A stretch of DNA of 64,000 nucleotides from Allocoleopsis franciscana PCC 7113. Lineage in GTDB: Bacteria > Cyanobacteriota > Cyanobacteriia > Cyanobacteriales > Coleofasciculaceae. The notes beneath the pieces are model-generated. The model made no database searches, was not told the DNA's origin, and saw only the letters and a program-made list of their open reading frames with translations. The stretch spans positions 2,558,501-2,622,500 of the forward strand of contig NC_019738.1 in NCBI RefSeq assembly GCF_000317515.1. The letters run 5' to 3'. A program made the position numbers and the translations under genes. Shown here piece after piece: positions 39,127-49,853 of this stretch (position 1 is its first letter; every line of letters starts with the position of its first letter).

Positions 39127-39705
39127 ATGTTCTCATCTGAATTTCCCCAAGAGAATGGGTCATCCGGTAACCCTAGCGTTACGTTAACGGATGAAGCTGG
39201 ACGATCGCTTAGTTGTTACATTGAGCATTCCCTGGAAGTAGAGGGTAGTGAATACCTTCTTCTCTTGCCTGTAGACGCACCCGTCGAAATTGTGGCATGG
39301 GATGAAACCGAAGATGAAGAAGAAGCAGATGCCACTCTCATTGAAGACGACGCTGAGATTGATCTGATCTTCTCGGATGCCCAAGCCGTGTTGGCTGAAC
39401 AAAATCTGACGCTCAAGCGCACAGCCTATACTCTCACGGTGGAAGGTGAACTGCCTGCTGTGGATGAAGAGGAGATTCTCACCATAGAAATAGAAGAAGA
39501 CGAGGTCGAATTAGAGCCAGAGCAATTCCAATATCTGGCAAGCTTCTATCATGAAGAACAGGAGTATGGAATTTACACTCCCCTCGACCCCCTGCTATTT
39601 TTTGCACAACGGGACAAAACGGGTCAACCTGTGTTGCTTTCCCCAGAGGAGTTCAAAAAAGTGCAGCCCTTACTCGAAGAATTGCTCTTTGATGAGCTTG
39701 AATAG
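39127..39705 (+). CDS. DUF3727 acidic protein
   Basis: The 192-residue, very acidic soluble protein matches the DUF3727 family: an N-terminal beta-rich block (VTLTDEAGRSLSCYIEHSL), a Glu/Asp-run (about 60-80) and a C-terminal block with PLDPLLFFAQRD and SPEEF. Its function is unknown, but it is commonly found before mltG/yceG and yqeG in cyanobacteria, as here. The start at 39127 was chosen because the conserved region begins just after it; upstream in-frame sequence looks non-coding. Confidence 0.85.
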   Translation: MFSSEFPQENGSSGNPSVTLTDEAGRSLSCYIEHSLEVEGSEYLLLLPVDAPVEIVAWDETEDEEEADATLIEDDAEIDLIFSDAQAVLAEQNLTLKRTAYTLTVEGELPAVDEEEILTIEIEEDEVELEPEQFQYLASFYHEEQEYGIYTPLDPLLFFAQRDKTGQPVLLSPEEFKKVQPLLEELLFDELE

Positions 39706-39769
39706 AGCCAAGCTGATCCCAGGGCGCTAAAACCTCTCAGGGGAAAGTGATTATTTACGGCACCAGGTT

Positions 39770-40858
39770 ATGAAAGCGGTCAGTAGCATATCCAAATGGT
39801 TATTTTATCTGGCTCTCCTGCCAGCAGTCCTCTTAATCGGTGCATGGCAGGGGTGGGAGTGGTGGAGCTGGGCACAGTCACCTGTGATCAGTCCATCCTC
39901 AAGTGCCGGGGAGGATAAAGCCGTACAAATTCAGATTCCCCCAGGAACAGCGGCTCAGAAGATTGGCAAAGATTTGGAAGCGGCGGGTGTGATTCGTTCT
40001 TACCAAGCTTGGAAACTTTGGACGTATTGGCTCAGGTTTCAGGATAATCAGGGCGGCTTTAAAGCGGGGACTTATAAGCTATCACCCACACAACCCCTAA
40101 CCGCGATCGCCGACAAAATTTGGGCGGGTGAGGTGATGCAAGTCTCCTTCACCATTCCCGAAGGTTGGTCGCTCCAGCAAATGGCGACTTACTTTGAATC
40201 CCTAGGGTACTTCAAAGCGCAAGACTTTCTCAATGCCGCCAGCCAAATTCCCAAGGATAAGTACCCCTGGTTACCCGATAACTTACCCCATCTCGAAGGG
40301 TTTTTGTACCCAGACACCTATCAGTTGCCGAGTGATGGCATGTCTGCCCCACAAGTCATCCAACAAATGCTCAGCCGCTTTGAGCAGGTGGCGCTACCCT
40401 TGTACGAACAGGGAAAAAATCAAACTAAACTTAGCCTGTTCCAGTGGGTTACCTTAGCCAGCATTGTGGAGAAAGAAGCCGTAATTCCTACCGAACGCCC
40501 ACGCATTGCTGGTGTTTTTACCAGCCGCTTACAAAAAGGGATGAGACTCGAAACCGATCCAACGGTTGAGTATGGGTTAGGCATTCGACAAACCATGAAT
40601 CAACCCCTAACCTTTGCCCAGGTGAAAACCCCTTCTCCCTACAACACCTATCTCAACCCTGGACTCCCGCCGACACCCATTGCGAGTCCAGGTGTAGAGA
40701 GCTTAAAAGCCGCTCTTTATCCCGAAAAGACCGATTATCTTTTCTTCGTTGCTCGGTATGATGGCTCTCACGTTTTTAGTAAAACTCTAGCCGAACACGA
40801 AGCCGCTACAGCGGCGATTCGCAAACAAATTAATTCCCAACAAAAACCCGCCTCTTAA
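39770..40858 (+). CDS. mltG: endolytic murein transglycosylase MltG
   Basis: MltG (YceG-like) cleaves nascent glycan strands at the cytoplasmic membrane and helps end peptidoglycan synthesis. The 362-residue protein has an N-terminal transmembrane helix (about 9-28), a LysM-like region and the YceG catalytic core. The core includes LEGFLYPDTYQLP, ASIVEKEAVIPTERPRIAGVF (with the catalytic Glu) and the conserved SPYNTYLNPGLPPTPI block. It follows the DUF3727 gene by 64 bases and precedes yqeG, probably as one transcription unit. Confidence 0.94.
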   Translation: MKAVSSISKWLFYLALLPAVLLIGAWQGWEWWSWAQSPVISPSSSAGEDKAVQIQIPPGTAAQKIGKDLEAAGVIRSYQAWKLWTYWLRFQDNQGGFKAGTYKLSPTQPLTAIADKIWAGEVMQVSFTIPEGWSLQQMATYFESLGYFKAQDFLNAASQIPKDKYPWLPDNLPHLEGFLYPDTYQLPSDGMSAPQVIQQMLSRFEQVALPLYEQGKNQTKLSLFQWVTLASIVEKEAVIPTERPRIAGVFTSRLQKGMRLETDPTVEYGLGIRQTMNQPLTFAQVKTPSPYNTYLNPGLPPTPIASPGVESLKAALYPEKTDYLFFVARYDGSHVFSKTLAEHEAATAAIRKQINSQQKPAS

Positions 40859-40994
40859 TTGCTCCGTCACAAGCGCCGATTGAGTCGTATATTTCCTCGA
40901 CTTGTGAGTCCGAGAATGTTTGGTTGATTACCCTTATATAAAAGGGGAAGATTCCAAATGTGCAAGCTTTAGAGAATGGTGAGGAAAGTTTTTT

Positions 40995-41075
40995 ATATCT
41001 AAAAGCACCCCAGCTCCCCTACTCCCCCACGCCCCAGCTCCCCTGCTACCCAGCTCCCCTGCCGATCCTAGAAAT
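40995..41075. repeat. CAGCTCCCCT short direct repeats
   Basis: The phrase CCCAGCTCCCCT occurs three times in about 70 bases upstream of yqeG, with C-rich spacers (TACTCCCCCACG, GCTA). The complementary G-rich version appears at other intergenic sites in the window (26088, 27900, 48870). No coding potential. Confidence 0.65.
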
Positions 41076-41087
41076 TAATCAATCCTC

Positions 41088-41651
41088 ATGTCTTGGCTAT
41101 CTTACTTACAACCTAATTTAATTCTCGGTGGCCCTATCCTCGGTCTCACCCCAGAAATCTTACAAAACTATCAAATTAGAGGTTTAGTGCTGGATGTTGA
41201 TGAAACCTTAGTCCCTTTACGCTCCAAAGAGGCGTCTGCGGAACTCAGAGAGTGGGTAGAGCAAATCCGACAAGTGGTGTCTTTGTGGCTAGTTAGTAAC
41301 AATCTCAGCGAGAGTCGAATTCGCAGTATTGCTAATTCCCTCGATTTGCCTTACATCTTGGCAGCTAGCAAACCCTCGCGGCGAAAGTTAAAACAAGCCG
41401 CAGCGGCGATGAATCTCCCTGTAGAGCAAGTCGCTATGGTGGGCGATCGCTTGTTCACGGACGTGCTGGCTGGCAACCGTCTGGGGATGTTCACCATCCT
41501 CGTTGAACCGATGGTAGACCCCAGTGTCACTGCGCCTTCCTATCCAACTCGTGACTTTGAAGTTTGGCTGACCCAAGCCTTAGGTGTTTCAATCTCAGCG
41601 CAGCAACAAAACTTAAACAAACATGACGAATCAAGAGAATCCGAAATATAA
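41088..41651 (+). CDS. YqeG-family HAD phosphatase
   Basis: This 187-residue HAD-superfamily IIIA phosphatase has motif I GLVLDVDETLVPL (about 36-48, with catalytic Asp and DxDxT), motif II VSNN (about 71-74), a Lys in AASKPSRRKL and motif IV VGDRLFTDVLAGN. All catalytic positions are present. Plant and cyanobacterial homologues include phosphatidylglycerophosphate phosphatase (PGPP1/PTPMT-like role in phosphatidylglycerol synthesis), so lipid dephosphorylation is a reasonable inference. It is the third gene of the DUF3727-mltG-yqeG block. Confidence 0.88.
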   Translation: MSWLSYLQPNLILGGPILGLTPEILQNYQIRGLVLDVDETLVPLRSKEASAELREWVEQIRQVVSLWLVSNNLSESRIRSIANSLDLPYILAASKPSRRKLKQAAAAMNLPVEQVAMVGDRLFTDVLAGNRLGMFTILVEPMVDPSVTAPSYPTRDFEVWLTQALGVSISAQQQNLNKHDESRESEI

Positions 41652-41762
41652 AGAAAACATTACGATAGTATAAACTCTCACAAAGTCATGAGATATTTAC
41701 ATTAGTTCAAATGGGGTCAGCAAATATAAAGACCCTAAACATATTAAAATCCTAATAAATTT

Positions 41763-41811
41763 CTAGAGTGTCCAGCTTAAAACTTATATAAGCCGGGCAC
41801 TCTAGATTTTT
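41763..41811 (+). terminator. strong rho-independent terminator after yqeG
   Basis: CTAGAGTGTCC pairs with GGGCACTCTAG (one G-U), with a second inner stem of AGCTTA/TAAGC type, and the structure is followed by ATTTTT. It lies about 110 bases after the yqeG stop and should end the mltG-yqeG transcript. Confidence 0.75.
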
Positions 41812-42019
41812 GTCTGTGTAAAAAAGTTATCGGTGATACCCTTGTGGATGTTAAATTTTAAAAGCCTTGCCAGTCGGGAGTTGTAGGGAATCAAATGTGA
41901 CAAATCTTTTCTCCAAAGGGTAATCAGGAGTTGCCCGTCACCAAGTTGCACCTGAGCAAGTTATAAAGTTATTTGTCTAACTTTCTCACATTACAATCTT
42001 CAACCTTCAACATCGCCTC

Positions 42020-43132
42020 ATGTCCCAAACGATTGTTGTTAAAGTTGGTACCTCCAGCCTCACCCAACCCCAAACTGGTCAGTTAGCGCTCTCGACCATT
42101 GCCAAACTCGTTGAAACTCTCACTCATCTGCGCTCCTCAGGTCATGGCATCGTTCTAGTGACCTCTGGGGCTGTGGGTGTTGGTTGTGCGCGATTGGGGT
42201 TAAAGTCGCGCCCTCAGACAATGGCGCTCAAACAAGCCGTAGCAGCAGTCGGACAGGGACGTTTGATGCGAATTTACGACGATTTCTTTACCAGCTTGCA
42301 ACAGCCGATCGCACAAATCCTCCTCAGCCGCCGTGACTTCATCCAACGGAGTTGCTACGTCAATGCCTACGGAACATTTCGAGAACTGCTCCAGTTAGGA
42401 GTAATCCCGATTGTGAATGAAAACGACACCGTGGCGGTTGAGGAACTCAAGTTTGGAGATAATGATACTCTCAGCGCTTTAGTTGCCAGTCTCATTCAAG
42501 CCGATTGGTTGTTTTTGCTCACGGATGTAGACCGACTGTACTCCGCCGATCCGCGCCAAGTCCCCGATGCTCAGCCGATTACCCTGGTAAACAGCATGGA
42601 GCACTTAGCGGAACTTCAGATTCAAACCGGAGAATCCGGCTCTCAGTGGGGGACAGGTGGCATGGTGACCAAAATTTCAGCGGCGCGGATTGCCACCAAT
42701 GCGGGGGTGAGGACTGTCATCACAGAAGGACGCTACCCTGAATCGATCGAAAAAATCTTACAGGGAGAACCCCTCGGTACCCAATTTGAACCCCAACCTC
42801 GGACTGAAAATGCTCGTAAGCGTTGGATTGCTCACAGTTTAGTGCCTGTGGGTAAGCTGTATCTTGATCATGGAGCTGTCGCGGCAATTTGTCAGGCGGG
42901 GAAATCCTTGTTAGCGGCAGGCATTACAGCCATTGAGGGGGAGTTTCACGCTTCGGAGGCGGTACAGTTATGCGACGGCAGTGGCTTAGAAATTGCGAGA
43001 GGGTTGGTTAACTACAGCAGCACCGAACTTCAGAAGATTCGAGGGCGGAAATCCGAGGATATTCCTATGATTTTGGGCTATGGGGGCGCTGAAACGGTGG
43101 TACATCGCGATAACCTGGTGTTGAGTAATTAG
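42020..43132 (+). CDS. proB: glutamate 5-kinase
   Basis: ProB phosphorylates glutamate in the first step of proline synthesis. The 370-residue length is normal. The amino-acid kinase domain has [11 protein letters not shown] at the N-terminus, [38 protein letters not shown] and [15 protein letters not shown]-terminal PUA domain follows (about 280-365, with [18 protein letters not shown]). The gene converges with the histidine-kinase gene, with 7 bases between stops. Confidence 0.96.
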   Translation: MSQTIVVKVGTSSLTQPQTGQLALSTIAKLVETLTHLRSSGHGIVLVTSGAVGVGCARLGLKSRPQTMALKQAVAAVGQGRLMRIYDDFFTSLQQPIAQILLSRRDFIQRSCYVNAYGTFRELLQLGVIPIVNENDTVAVEELKFGDNDTLSALVASLIQADWLFLLTDVDRLYSADPRQVPDAQPITLVNSMEHLAELQIQTGESGSQWGTGGMVTKISAARIATNAGVRTVITEGRYPESIEKILQGEPLGTQFEPQPRTENARKRWIAHSLVPVGKLYLDHGAVAAICQAGKSLLAAGITAIEGEFHASEAVQLCDGSGLEIARGLVNYSSTELQKIRGRKSEDIPMILGYGGAETVVHRDNLVLSN

Positions 43133-43139
43133 CCATAAA

Positions 43140-44756
43140 CTACATGGGAAGAGTTACAGTAAACGTTGTGCCTTGACCCACTTCACTTTCTACAAGAATC
43201 TCGCCCCCGTGTAAGTCCACACATTCCTTAACCATTACTAATCCCAAACCCACTCCAGGGGTAACACCAATATTACTGCCGCGAAAGAAGGGGTTAAATA
43301 ACCAAGGTTTTTCGGTTGGAAGAATGCCAATTCCTTGGTCTGATAGGCGCAAAACCACTTGACTGGGTTCGCAACTTAGCTCTAACCGAATTGGGTTCCG
43401 ATCAGGAGAAAACTTAATCGCATTGGAAAGCAAGTTTCTCAGGATTAATTTTAAGAGTTTCTCATCTAGAAAAACGTTGGTACAGCTTCCTTGGCACTCA
43501 AAGAGAATCCGATGTGGATTTGCGGGATTTACCTGACATTCATTGACTATTTCACAAGCTATCTGCTCCACATTCAGAAATGTCGGACTAAACTCTAGAT
43601 TTCCCGTTTCCGCTTGGTTGACAATTAGCATATCTTCAACCAGTTTGGTCAAGTATTTAATCGAAGATTGAATGCGTTGAAAATGCTTCTTTTTTTTATC
43701 TAATGTCAACCGTGAGTCATAATTTTCCAGTATATCTGCCGAAGACAATATGGTCGTTAGGGGAGTACGATACTCGTGTGAAACCGTCGCAATGATACGT
43801 GACTTTAATTCATTTAATTCTCGCTCCTTTTCGAGAGCCAATCGCAATTCTTGTTCTAAGCGCTGGCGTCGGGCAATTTCTTGCCTAAGTTGCTCATTCG
43901 TTTCTTTTAATTGAGCAATACTCTCTGCCACTCGAACTTCTAGTTCTTCATTCGTCTTTTCTAAGACAGATTGAATTTGCTGTTGTTCAGTAATGTCATG
44001 AAAGACTAATACAGCCCCAAGAATGTTACCCGCCTCATTTTTGATCGGTGCTGCACTATCATCAATTGGGATTTCGCTACCATCTTTGGTAATCAGGAGG
44101 GTGTGGTTTTCTAAACCTACCGTAACTCCCTCTTGAAGCACTAACTTGATCGGATTCTCAATAACTTCTCGCGTTTTCTCGTTGATGGCATGGAAAATTT
44201 GGGTCAAATCATACCCTAGAACCTCTTCGGAGTTCCAACGAGTGAGGGCTTCGGCAACCGGATTCATAAATGTGACTAAACCCTGTGAATCGGTTGTAAT
44301 CACAGCGTCTCCAATACTTTTAAGCGTCGTTGCCAACCACTGTTCTCTCTCTCTAAGCTGCTGCTCGATCTGATGTTTGTAGAGAGCCATTTCAATGGTT
44401 GTAACTAAATCCCTCGCTTCAAAAGGCTTAAGGATATAACCGTAGGGTTCTGTAATTTTAGCACGATTGAGTGTTTCTTCATCGGCGTAAGCTGTTAAAT
44501 AGACTACAGGAATTTTGAATTGACGATGTATTTGTTCAGCCGCTTGAATACCATCGATGGGGCCTTTTAGTTTAATATCCATCAAGACTAAGTCAGGGCG
44601 ATTTTGCTCCACGTTTTGCAGCGCAGCTTCTCCCGAAGAAATCACAGCGGTTACATTGTATCCCAGTCCTTCTAATCGATTTTGAATATTAAAAGCAACA
44701 ATATTTTCGTCCTCAACTATTAAGATTTTTGCTTTCACAATTTTGGGTGCAATCAC
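43140..44756 (-). CDS. hybrid REC-PAS-histidine kinase
   Basis: The 538-residue signalling protein has an N-terminal receiver domain (about 10-125, phospho-acceptor Asp60 in LVLMDIKLKG), a PAS domain (about 140-255, beginning WLATTLKSIGDAVITTD), a coiled coil (about 260-310), a HisKA domain with the phospho-His in ATVSHEYRTPL, and a HATPase_c domain with NLLSNAIKFSPD, SDQGIGILP and GVGLGLVMVKECVDLHGG. All catalytic motifs are intact. There is no membrane helix, so it is a cytosolic kinase. The input signal is unknown. Confidence 0.93.
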   Translation of the reverse strand: MIAPKIVKAKILIVEDENIVAFNIQNRLEGLGYNVTAVISSGEAALQNVEQNRPDLVLMDIKLKGPIDGIQAAEQIHRQFKIPVVYLTAYADEETLNRAKITEPYGYILKPFEARDLVTTIEMALYKHQIEQQLREREQWLATTLKSIGDAVITTDSQGLVTFMNPVAEALTRWNSEEVLGYDLTQIFHAINEKTREVIENPIKLVLQEGVTVGLENHTLLITKDGSEIPIDDSAAPIKNEAGNILGAVLVFHDITEQQQIQSVLEKTNEELEVRVAESIAQLKETNEQLRQEIARRQRLEQELRLALEKERELNELKSRIIATVSHEYRTPLTTILSSADILENYDSRLTLDKKKKHFQRIQSSIKYLTKLVEDMLIVNQAETGNLEFSPTFLNVEQIACEIVNECQVNPANPHRILFECQGSCTNVFLDEKLLKLILRNLLSNAIKFSPDRNPIRLELSCEPSQVVLRLSDQGIGILPTEKPWLFNPFFRGSNIGVTPGVGLGLVMVKECVDLHGGEILVESEVGQGTTFTVTLPM

Positions 44757-45147
44757 TTCAATAGTTATCTTTTTAAAAGATAATTATAAATCGGGTTTAT
44801 CAGCAAAAGTTTCATTCAAGATTTGCTTACCTGCAAGTGATTTTTCACTCAGTAGTAAAATGCTTGAAGAAGAACTCCCTAAAAAAATTAAATCTATACC
44901 CTAATTTTTACATTTGTCAAGTTTCCGTGTGCCAGAGCCTCTTGTGTACATTACAACATGTGACGTAATCGTGTAGGCAAGAAGGCAAAAATCTATAATC
45001 ACCAAGGCTCCTGTGCTGAAGCAGATAGCGATCAATTCATTCTTCGACCCATTGTCGCAGGATGCTTCACCGATAGATTAGGGAATCGACACCCAATTAA
45101 AAGTAGGGTGCATGATCTAACGCACCCTACAACTACCTTTCTAAACC
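44757..45147. other. intergenic stretch holding the eno terminator
   Basis: No gene was found. An inverted repeat near 44770-44785 (ATCTTTTTAAAAGAT) lies beside the kinase start. The eno terminator is at 45097-45130. Confidence 0.4.
45097..45130 (-). terminator. eno terminator made from a dispersed palindrome
   Basis: Read on the minus strand, GTAGGGTGC, a short loop, then GCACCCTAC is followed by TTTTAATT, 18 bases past the eno stop. The palindrome (GTAGGGTGC...GCACCCTAC) is of a type I know as a widespread cyanobacterial intergenic repeat. Confidence 0.7.
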
Positions 45148-46739
<1,592 letters not shown>

Positions 46740-47171
46740 ATGCGAATGCTACACACGATGCTGCGGGTCGGCAATCTTGAGGAATCTCTCAAGTTTTACT
46801 GCGATGTTTTGGGGATGAAGCTACTGCGCCAAAAAGATTATCCCAGCGGCGAATTTACTTTGGCTTTCGTGGGTTATGGCGATGAATCTGACCACACCGT
46901 CCTGGAACTGACCCACAACTGGGGTACAGATCAATACGATTTGGGAAATGCTTATGGTCACATTGCGCTTGGTGTAGATAATATTTACGAAACTTGTGCC
47001 CAAATCAGGATGAAGGGCGGCAAAGTCGTCCGCGAACCAGGGCCGATGAAGCATGGTTCAACGGTTATTGCTTTTGTAGAAGACCCGAATGGGTATAAGA
47101 TTGAGCTGATTCAGCTAGGGACTCAAGGTTCTGCCAGTCCGCAAGAAACCGCCAACGTGGCAAACCGATAG
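46740..47171 (+). CDS. gloA: lactoylglutathione lyase (glyoxalase I)
   Basis: GloA detoxifies methylglyoxal as its glutathione adduct. The 143-residue protein has the glyoxalase fold with metal-binding positions His5 ([10 protein letters not shown]), Glu57 (VLELTHNWG), His75 (GHIALGVDN) and Glu123 (GYKIELIQ). The other signature blocks, [15 protein letters not shown] and FVEDPNGY, are present. An AAGGAG ribosome-binding site precedes ATG 46740. It lies divergent from eno, which fits a glycolysis-linked role, and is followed by a terminator-like hairpin. Confidence 0.95.
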   Translation: MRMLHTMLRVGNLEESLKFYCDVLGMKLLRQKDYPSGEFTLAFVGYGDESDHTVLELTHNWGTDQYDLGNAYGHIALGVDNIYETCAQIRMKGGKVVREPGPMKHGSTVIAFVEDPNGYKIELIQLGTQGSASPQETANVANR

Positions 47172-47228
47172 TACAGGCTGAGGTACATCGGATTGGATAA
47201 AAATCGTGCCAGAGGGCTTGCGAAAAGG

Positions 47229-47255
47229 AAAAAGAGCCACTTGTGTGACTCTTTT
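47229..47255 (+). terminator. terminator-like hairpin after gloA
   Basis: AAAGAG-C-CAC, loop TTGT, GTG-A-CTCTTTT forms a stem with one mismatch and ends in a T-run, about 60 bases after the gloA stop. Confidence 0.6.
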
Positions 47256-47409
47256 GATTATCAGGGTGCATCTACTAAGCACAATATAACACCGTAGGGG
47301 TGGGGGGTGTCACCCCCTATTTAAAAAAAGTTCTGGCTTGAATTGGGCATTGTGTCAGAAATGCCTGAAAAAAGTTGACTTCTGCGAGCTTTGATAGTTT
47401 TGTTAACAA

Positions 47410-48843
47410 ATGAAGACAACCCATAAACCCCTAACCCGTAGAGCTTGGGCAAATGCGATCGCCCAACCCGCTCAAGAATTTCCCCCGACACCCCTGCCTC
47501 TGCTCTCCGGTAAAATTCCAGAGGGTTTACGGGGTTCACTCTACCGCAACGGCCCCGGACGCCTAGAGCGCGGCGGTATACGAGCCGGACATTGGTTTGA
47601 TGGCGATGGAGCAATCTTGGGTGTGCATTTTACCGATGCGGGTGCGACAGGACTCTATCGCTACGTGCAAACCGCTGGCTACCAAGACGAAAGCGAAAAA
47701 GAGAAATTTCTTTACCCCAACTATGGCATGACAGCACCGGGACGAATTTGGCAGCGTTGGGGTAAATCGGTGAAGAATGCCGCCAATACTTCCGTGTTGC
47801 CGTTGTCCGATAAACTGTTAGCTCTGTGGGAAGGTGGCAATCCTCATGCTCTCGATCTTCAGACGTTGGAAACCAGAGGAATTGACCCTTTAACCCAGTT
47901 AGGTGAGGGAGCACCATTTTCGGCTCATCCCAAGTGTGACCCCAAGACAGGCGAAATTTTTAACTTTGGTGTTACTGTTGGGCTGAATATCACATTAAAC
48001 GTTTATAAAAGTGACTCTACGGGCAAGATTATCCAACAGGGTTCTGTGCCCCTAGACGGTTTGCCCCTGGTGCATGATTTTATACTGGCAGGGCCGTACC
48101 TAATCTTTTTTGTGCCACCCGTGCGGGTGAATCTGTTAAGCGCTGGGTTGGGATTGAGCAGTTATAGTGACGCGATGGAATGGCAACCGGAACGCCCCAC
48201 TCAGATTATTGTCCTTGATCGCAAAACCCTTACTTTAGTCAGTCGCACTGAAGCTGAGCCTTGGTTTCAGTGGCACTTTAGTAATGGTTATGTGGATACG
48301 GATGGCACAATCGCGATCGATCTGGTGCGCTATGCGGACTTTCAGACAAATCAGTATTTAAAAGAAGTGGCAACCGGTCAAACCCAGACACAAGCTAAGG
48401 GAACGCTGTGGCAGGTGCGTTTAAATCCTCAAACGGGGAAAGTTATACAACTTGTGGAATTGTTAGACAGAGGCTGTGAGTTCCCGGTTGTACCGCCCCA
48501 GGTTGTGGGACAAGCCTCGCCGGATATCTATTTAGCCGTACATCGGGACGGGGTGGATATTCGTCAAGAGTTGTTTGGTGCGATCGCTCGATTCAATACC
48601 AAAACAGATCGTTTAGCGATCGCGGAGATGGGAGAAAATCGCTATCCCTCTGAACCCCTATATGCCGATGATGTCTTGAATCACAAGCGAGGTTGGGTAC
48701 TAACGGTTGTGTATGACGGGAATTCTGACACGAGTGAGGTATGGGTATTTGATAGCGATACCCTAGATGATGAACCCATCTGTCGCCTAGGATTACCCAG
48801 CGTGATTCCCCATAGTTTTCATGGTAAGTGGAAACCCGCATAA
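47410..48843 (+). CDS. carotenoid cleavage oxygenase (RPE65 family)
   Basis: This non-haem iron dioxygenase would cleave carotenoids or apocarotenoids. The 477-residue product carries the four iron-ligand His in family context: His173 (SAHPKCD), His222 (LVHDFIL), His289 (QWHFSNG) and His471 (HSFHGKW). The N-terminal SLYRNGPGRLERGG and HWFDGDG blocks are also typical. Length and motifs match the apocarotenoid 15,15'-oxygenase (Diox1) type known from Synechocystis, which makes retinal; this specificity is inference. A hairpin GGGGGTGTCACCCCC lies about 90 bases upstream. Confidence 0.92.
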   Translation: MKTTHKPLTRRAWANAIAQPAQEFPPTPLPLLSGKIPEGLRGSLYRNGPGRLERGGIRAGHWFDGDGAILGVHFTDAGATGLYRYVQTAGYQDESEKEKFLYPNYGMTAPGRIWQRWGKSVKNAANTSVLPLSDKLLALWEGGNPHALDLQTLETRGIDPLTQLGEGAPFSAHPKCDPKTGEIFNFGVTVGLNITLNVYKSDSTGKIIQQGSVPLDGLPLVHDFILAGPYLIFFVPPVRVNLLSAGLGLSSYSDAMEWQPERPTQIIVLDRKTLTLVSRTEAEPWFQWHFSNGYVDTDGTIAIDLVRYADFQTNQYLKEVATGQTQTQAKGTLWQVRLNPQTGKVIQLVELLDRGCEFPVVPPQVVGQASPDIYLAVHRDGVDIRQELFGAIARFNTKTDRLAIAEMGENRYPSEPLYADDVLNHKRGWVLTVVYDGNSDTSEVWVFDSDTLDDEPICRLGLPSVIPHSFHGKWKPA

Positions 48844-48869
48844 GCTGTTAAGCATTTAATTTGCCTATT

Positions 48870-48910
48870 GAGGCGGCGGGGGGAGCAGGGGAGATGGGGT
48901 GCAGGGGAGA
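48870..48910. repeat. G-rich intergenic repeat
   Basis: GGGGGAGCAGGGGAGATGGGG followed by GCAGGGGAGAT is the complement type of the CAGCTCCCCT repeats near 41000. Just after it (48928-48975) the phrase ATTTCAGCCATTT is repeated twice. Confidence 0.5.
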
Positions 48911-49035
48911 TCAGCCTTCCTAAAATTTCAGCCATTTCACTTAAGGATTTCAGCCATTTTGCTGAGGCTTCCTTACCGAACTCAACTGTATAATTTAGAT
49001 AAAATTGAGAAAAGAGAGCTAATTAGCGCTCAAAA

Positions 49036-49260
49036 TTAGCTATTTTTAGTCATATCTTTATCTCTCCGCCCACAGCCTGGAAGAGGGCTTTGTCCGCTTT
49101 CGGGACAATTCTTCTGGGCGATTGACTGCTTTATTGTGAATGATTGTGCGTCAAGATCCGACGGCTGCGGTGTTCCAGCTCTAGATCCGAACTGTGGAGA
49201 ATTAACTGCTAGGCCAGTGAATAACAGACTTGCTAACAGGATAGAGCTGTAGATTTGCAT
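49036..49260 (-). CDS. small exported protein, 74 residues
   Basis: The product starts with a likely signal peptide (MQIYSSILLASLLFTGLAV). The mature part is polar with two Cys in NCPESGQSPLPGC and a basic end. I recognise no domain. Such short secreted Cys-pair peptides are common but poorly characterised in cyanobacteria. There is no clear ribosome-binding site on the minus strand, so it may be spurious, though the signal peptide argues for it. Confidence 0.5.
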   Translation of the reverse strand: MQIYSSILLASLLFTGLAVNSPQFGSRAGTPQPSDLDAQSFTIKQSIAQKNCPESGQSPLPGCGRRDKDMTKNS

Positions 49261-49853
49261 TTCGGGATGTCCTTGTCGGAGTATCTAAGTTCCTTATTCG
49301 GACCTCCAAAGACGGTTTCAGTAAAAAAAGCAGTGAGAGAAACACTTTTGTAAGTGTTTTTTATTTACTTCATTAAAGAACATGTAATTAGACGGCTGGG
49401 TTTAAGAAAAGGTTAACCCTGACACTAAAAAAATTGGACTGCAATCATCTGACAATTGTGTCGTTTTATGTATATTCTATTAAGTAAAGTAATATCTTTC
49501 TTAAGAAAGTTGCACAGCTCAAAAAATTCAGTTGGTGCTAGCACAGCCCTTCCGCCGAAGATTCGGACTAGCGAATCACTCGCAATCTCAGAAGCGTCAG
49601 TGAGATAAGTTAGGTCTAAAGCCTACATTCCGGAGAACATCGTCTGAGAATTTTCTCCTCCAGAGTAGACAATTGATGCTATTAGATCTGTGTTAAGAAA
49701 CTGGGCATAGTTGTTTACAAATGCTTTAATTTTTGATGGTTTAATGTAATAGATTTATGCAAAAACACAGTCTTCCAGTCTAGTGTGAGTGGGTGAAGTC
49801 TTTCTTCTGTGAGTTTTTTTTGTGCATCTTGATCAGCGACGGAGACACCGATC
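49261..49853. other. 593-base intergenic stretch with an orphan terminator
   Basis: No protein gene was found. A clean plus-strand terminator lies at 49340-49362 with no plus-strand gene close upstream, so a small RNA could be encoded before it. The remainder is A+T-rich leader DNA for the SDR cassette, ending with a GGAGA ribosome-binding site before 49854. Confidence 0.4.
49340..49362 (+). terminator. orphan rho-independent terminator
   Basis: AAACACTT, loop TTGT, AAGTGTTT followed by TTT makes an 8-base-pair hairpin with a T-run. The nearest plus-strand gene ends about 500 bases upstream and a minus-strand gene lies between, so the transcript it ends is unknown. Confidence 0.6.
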
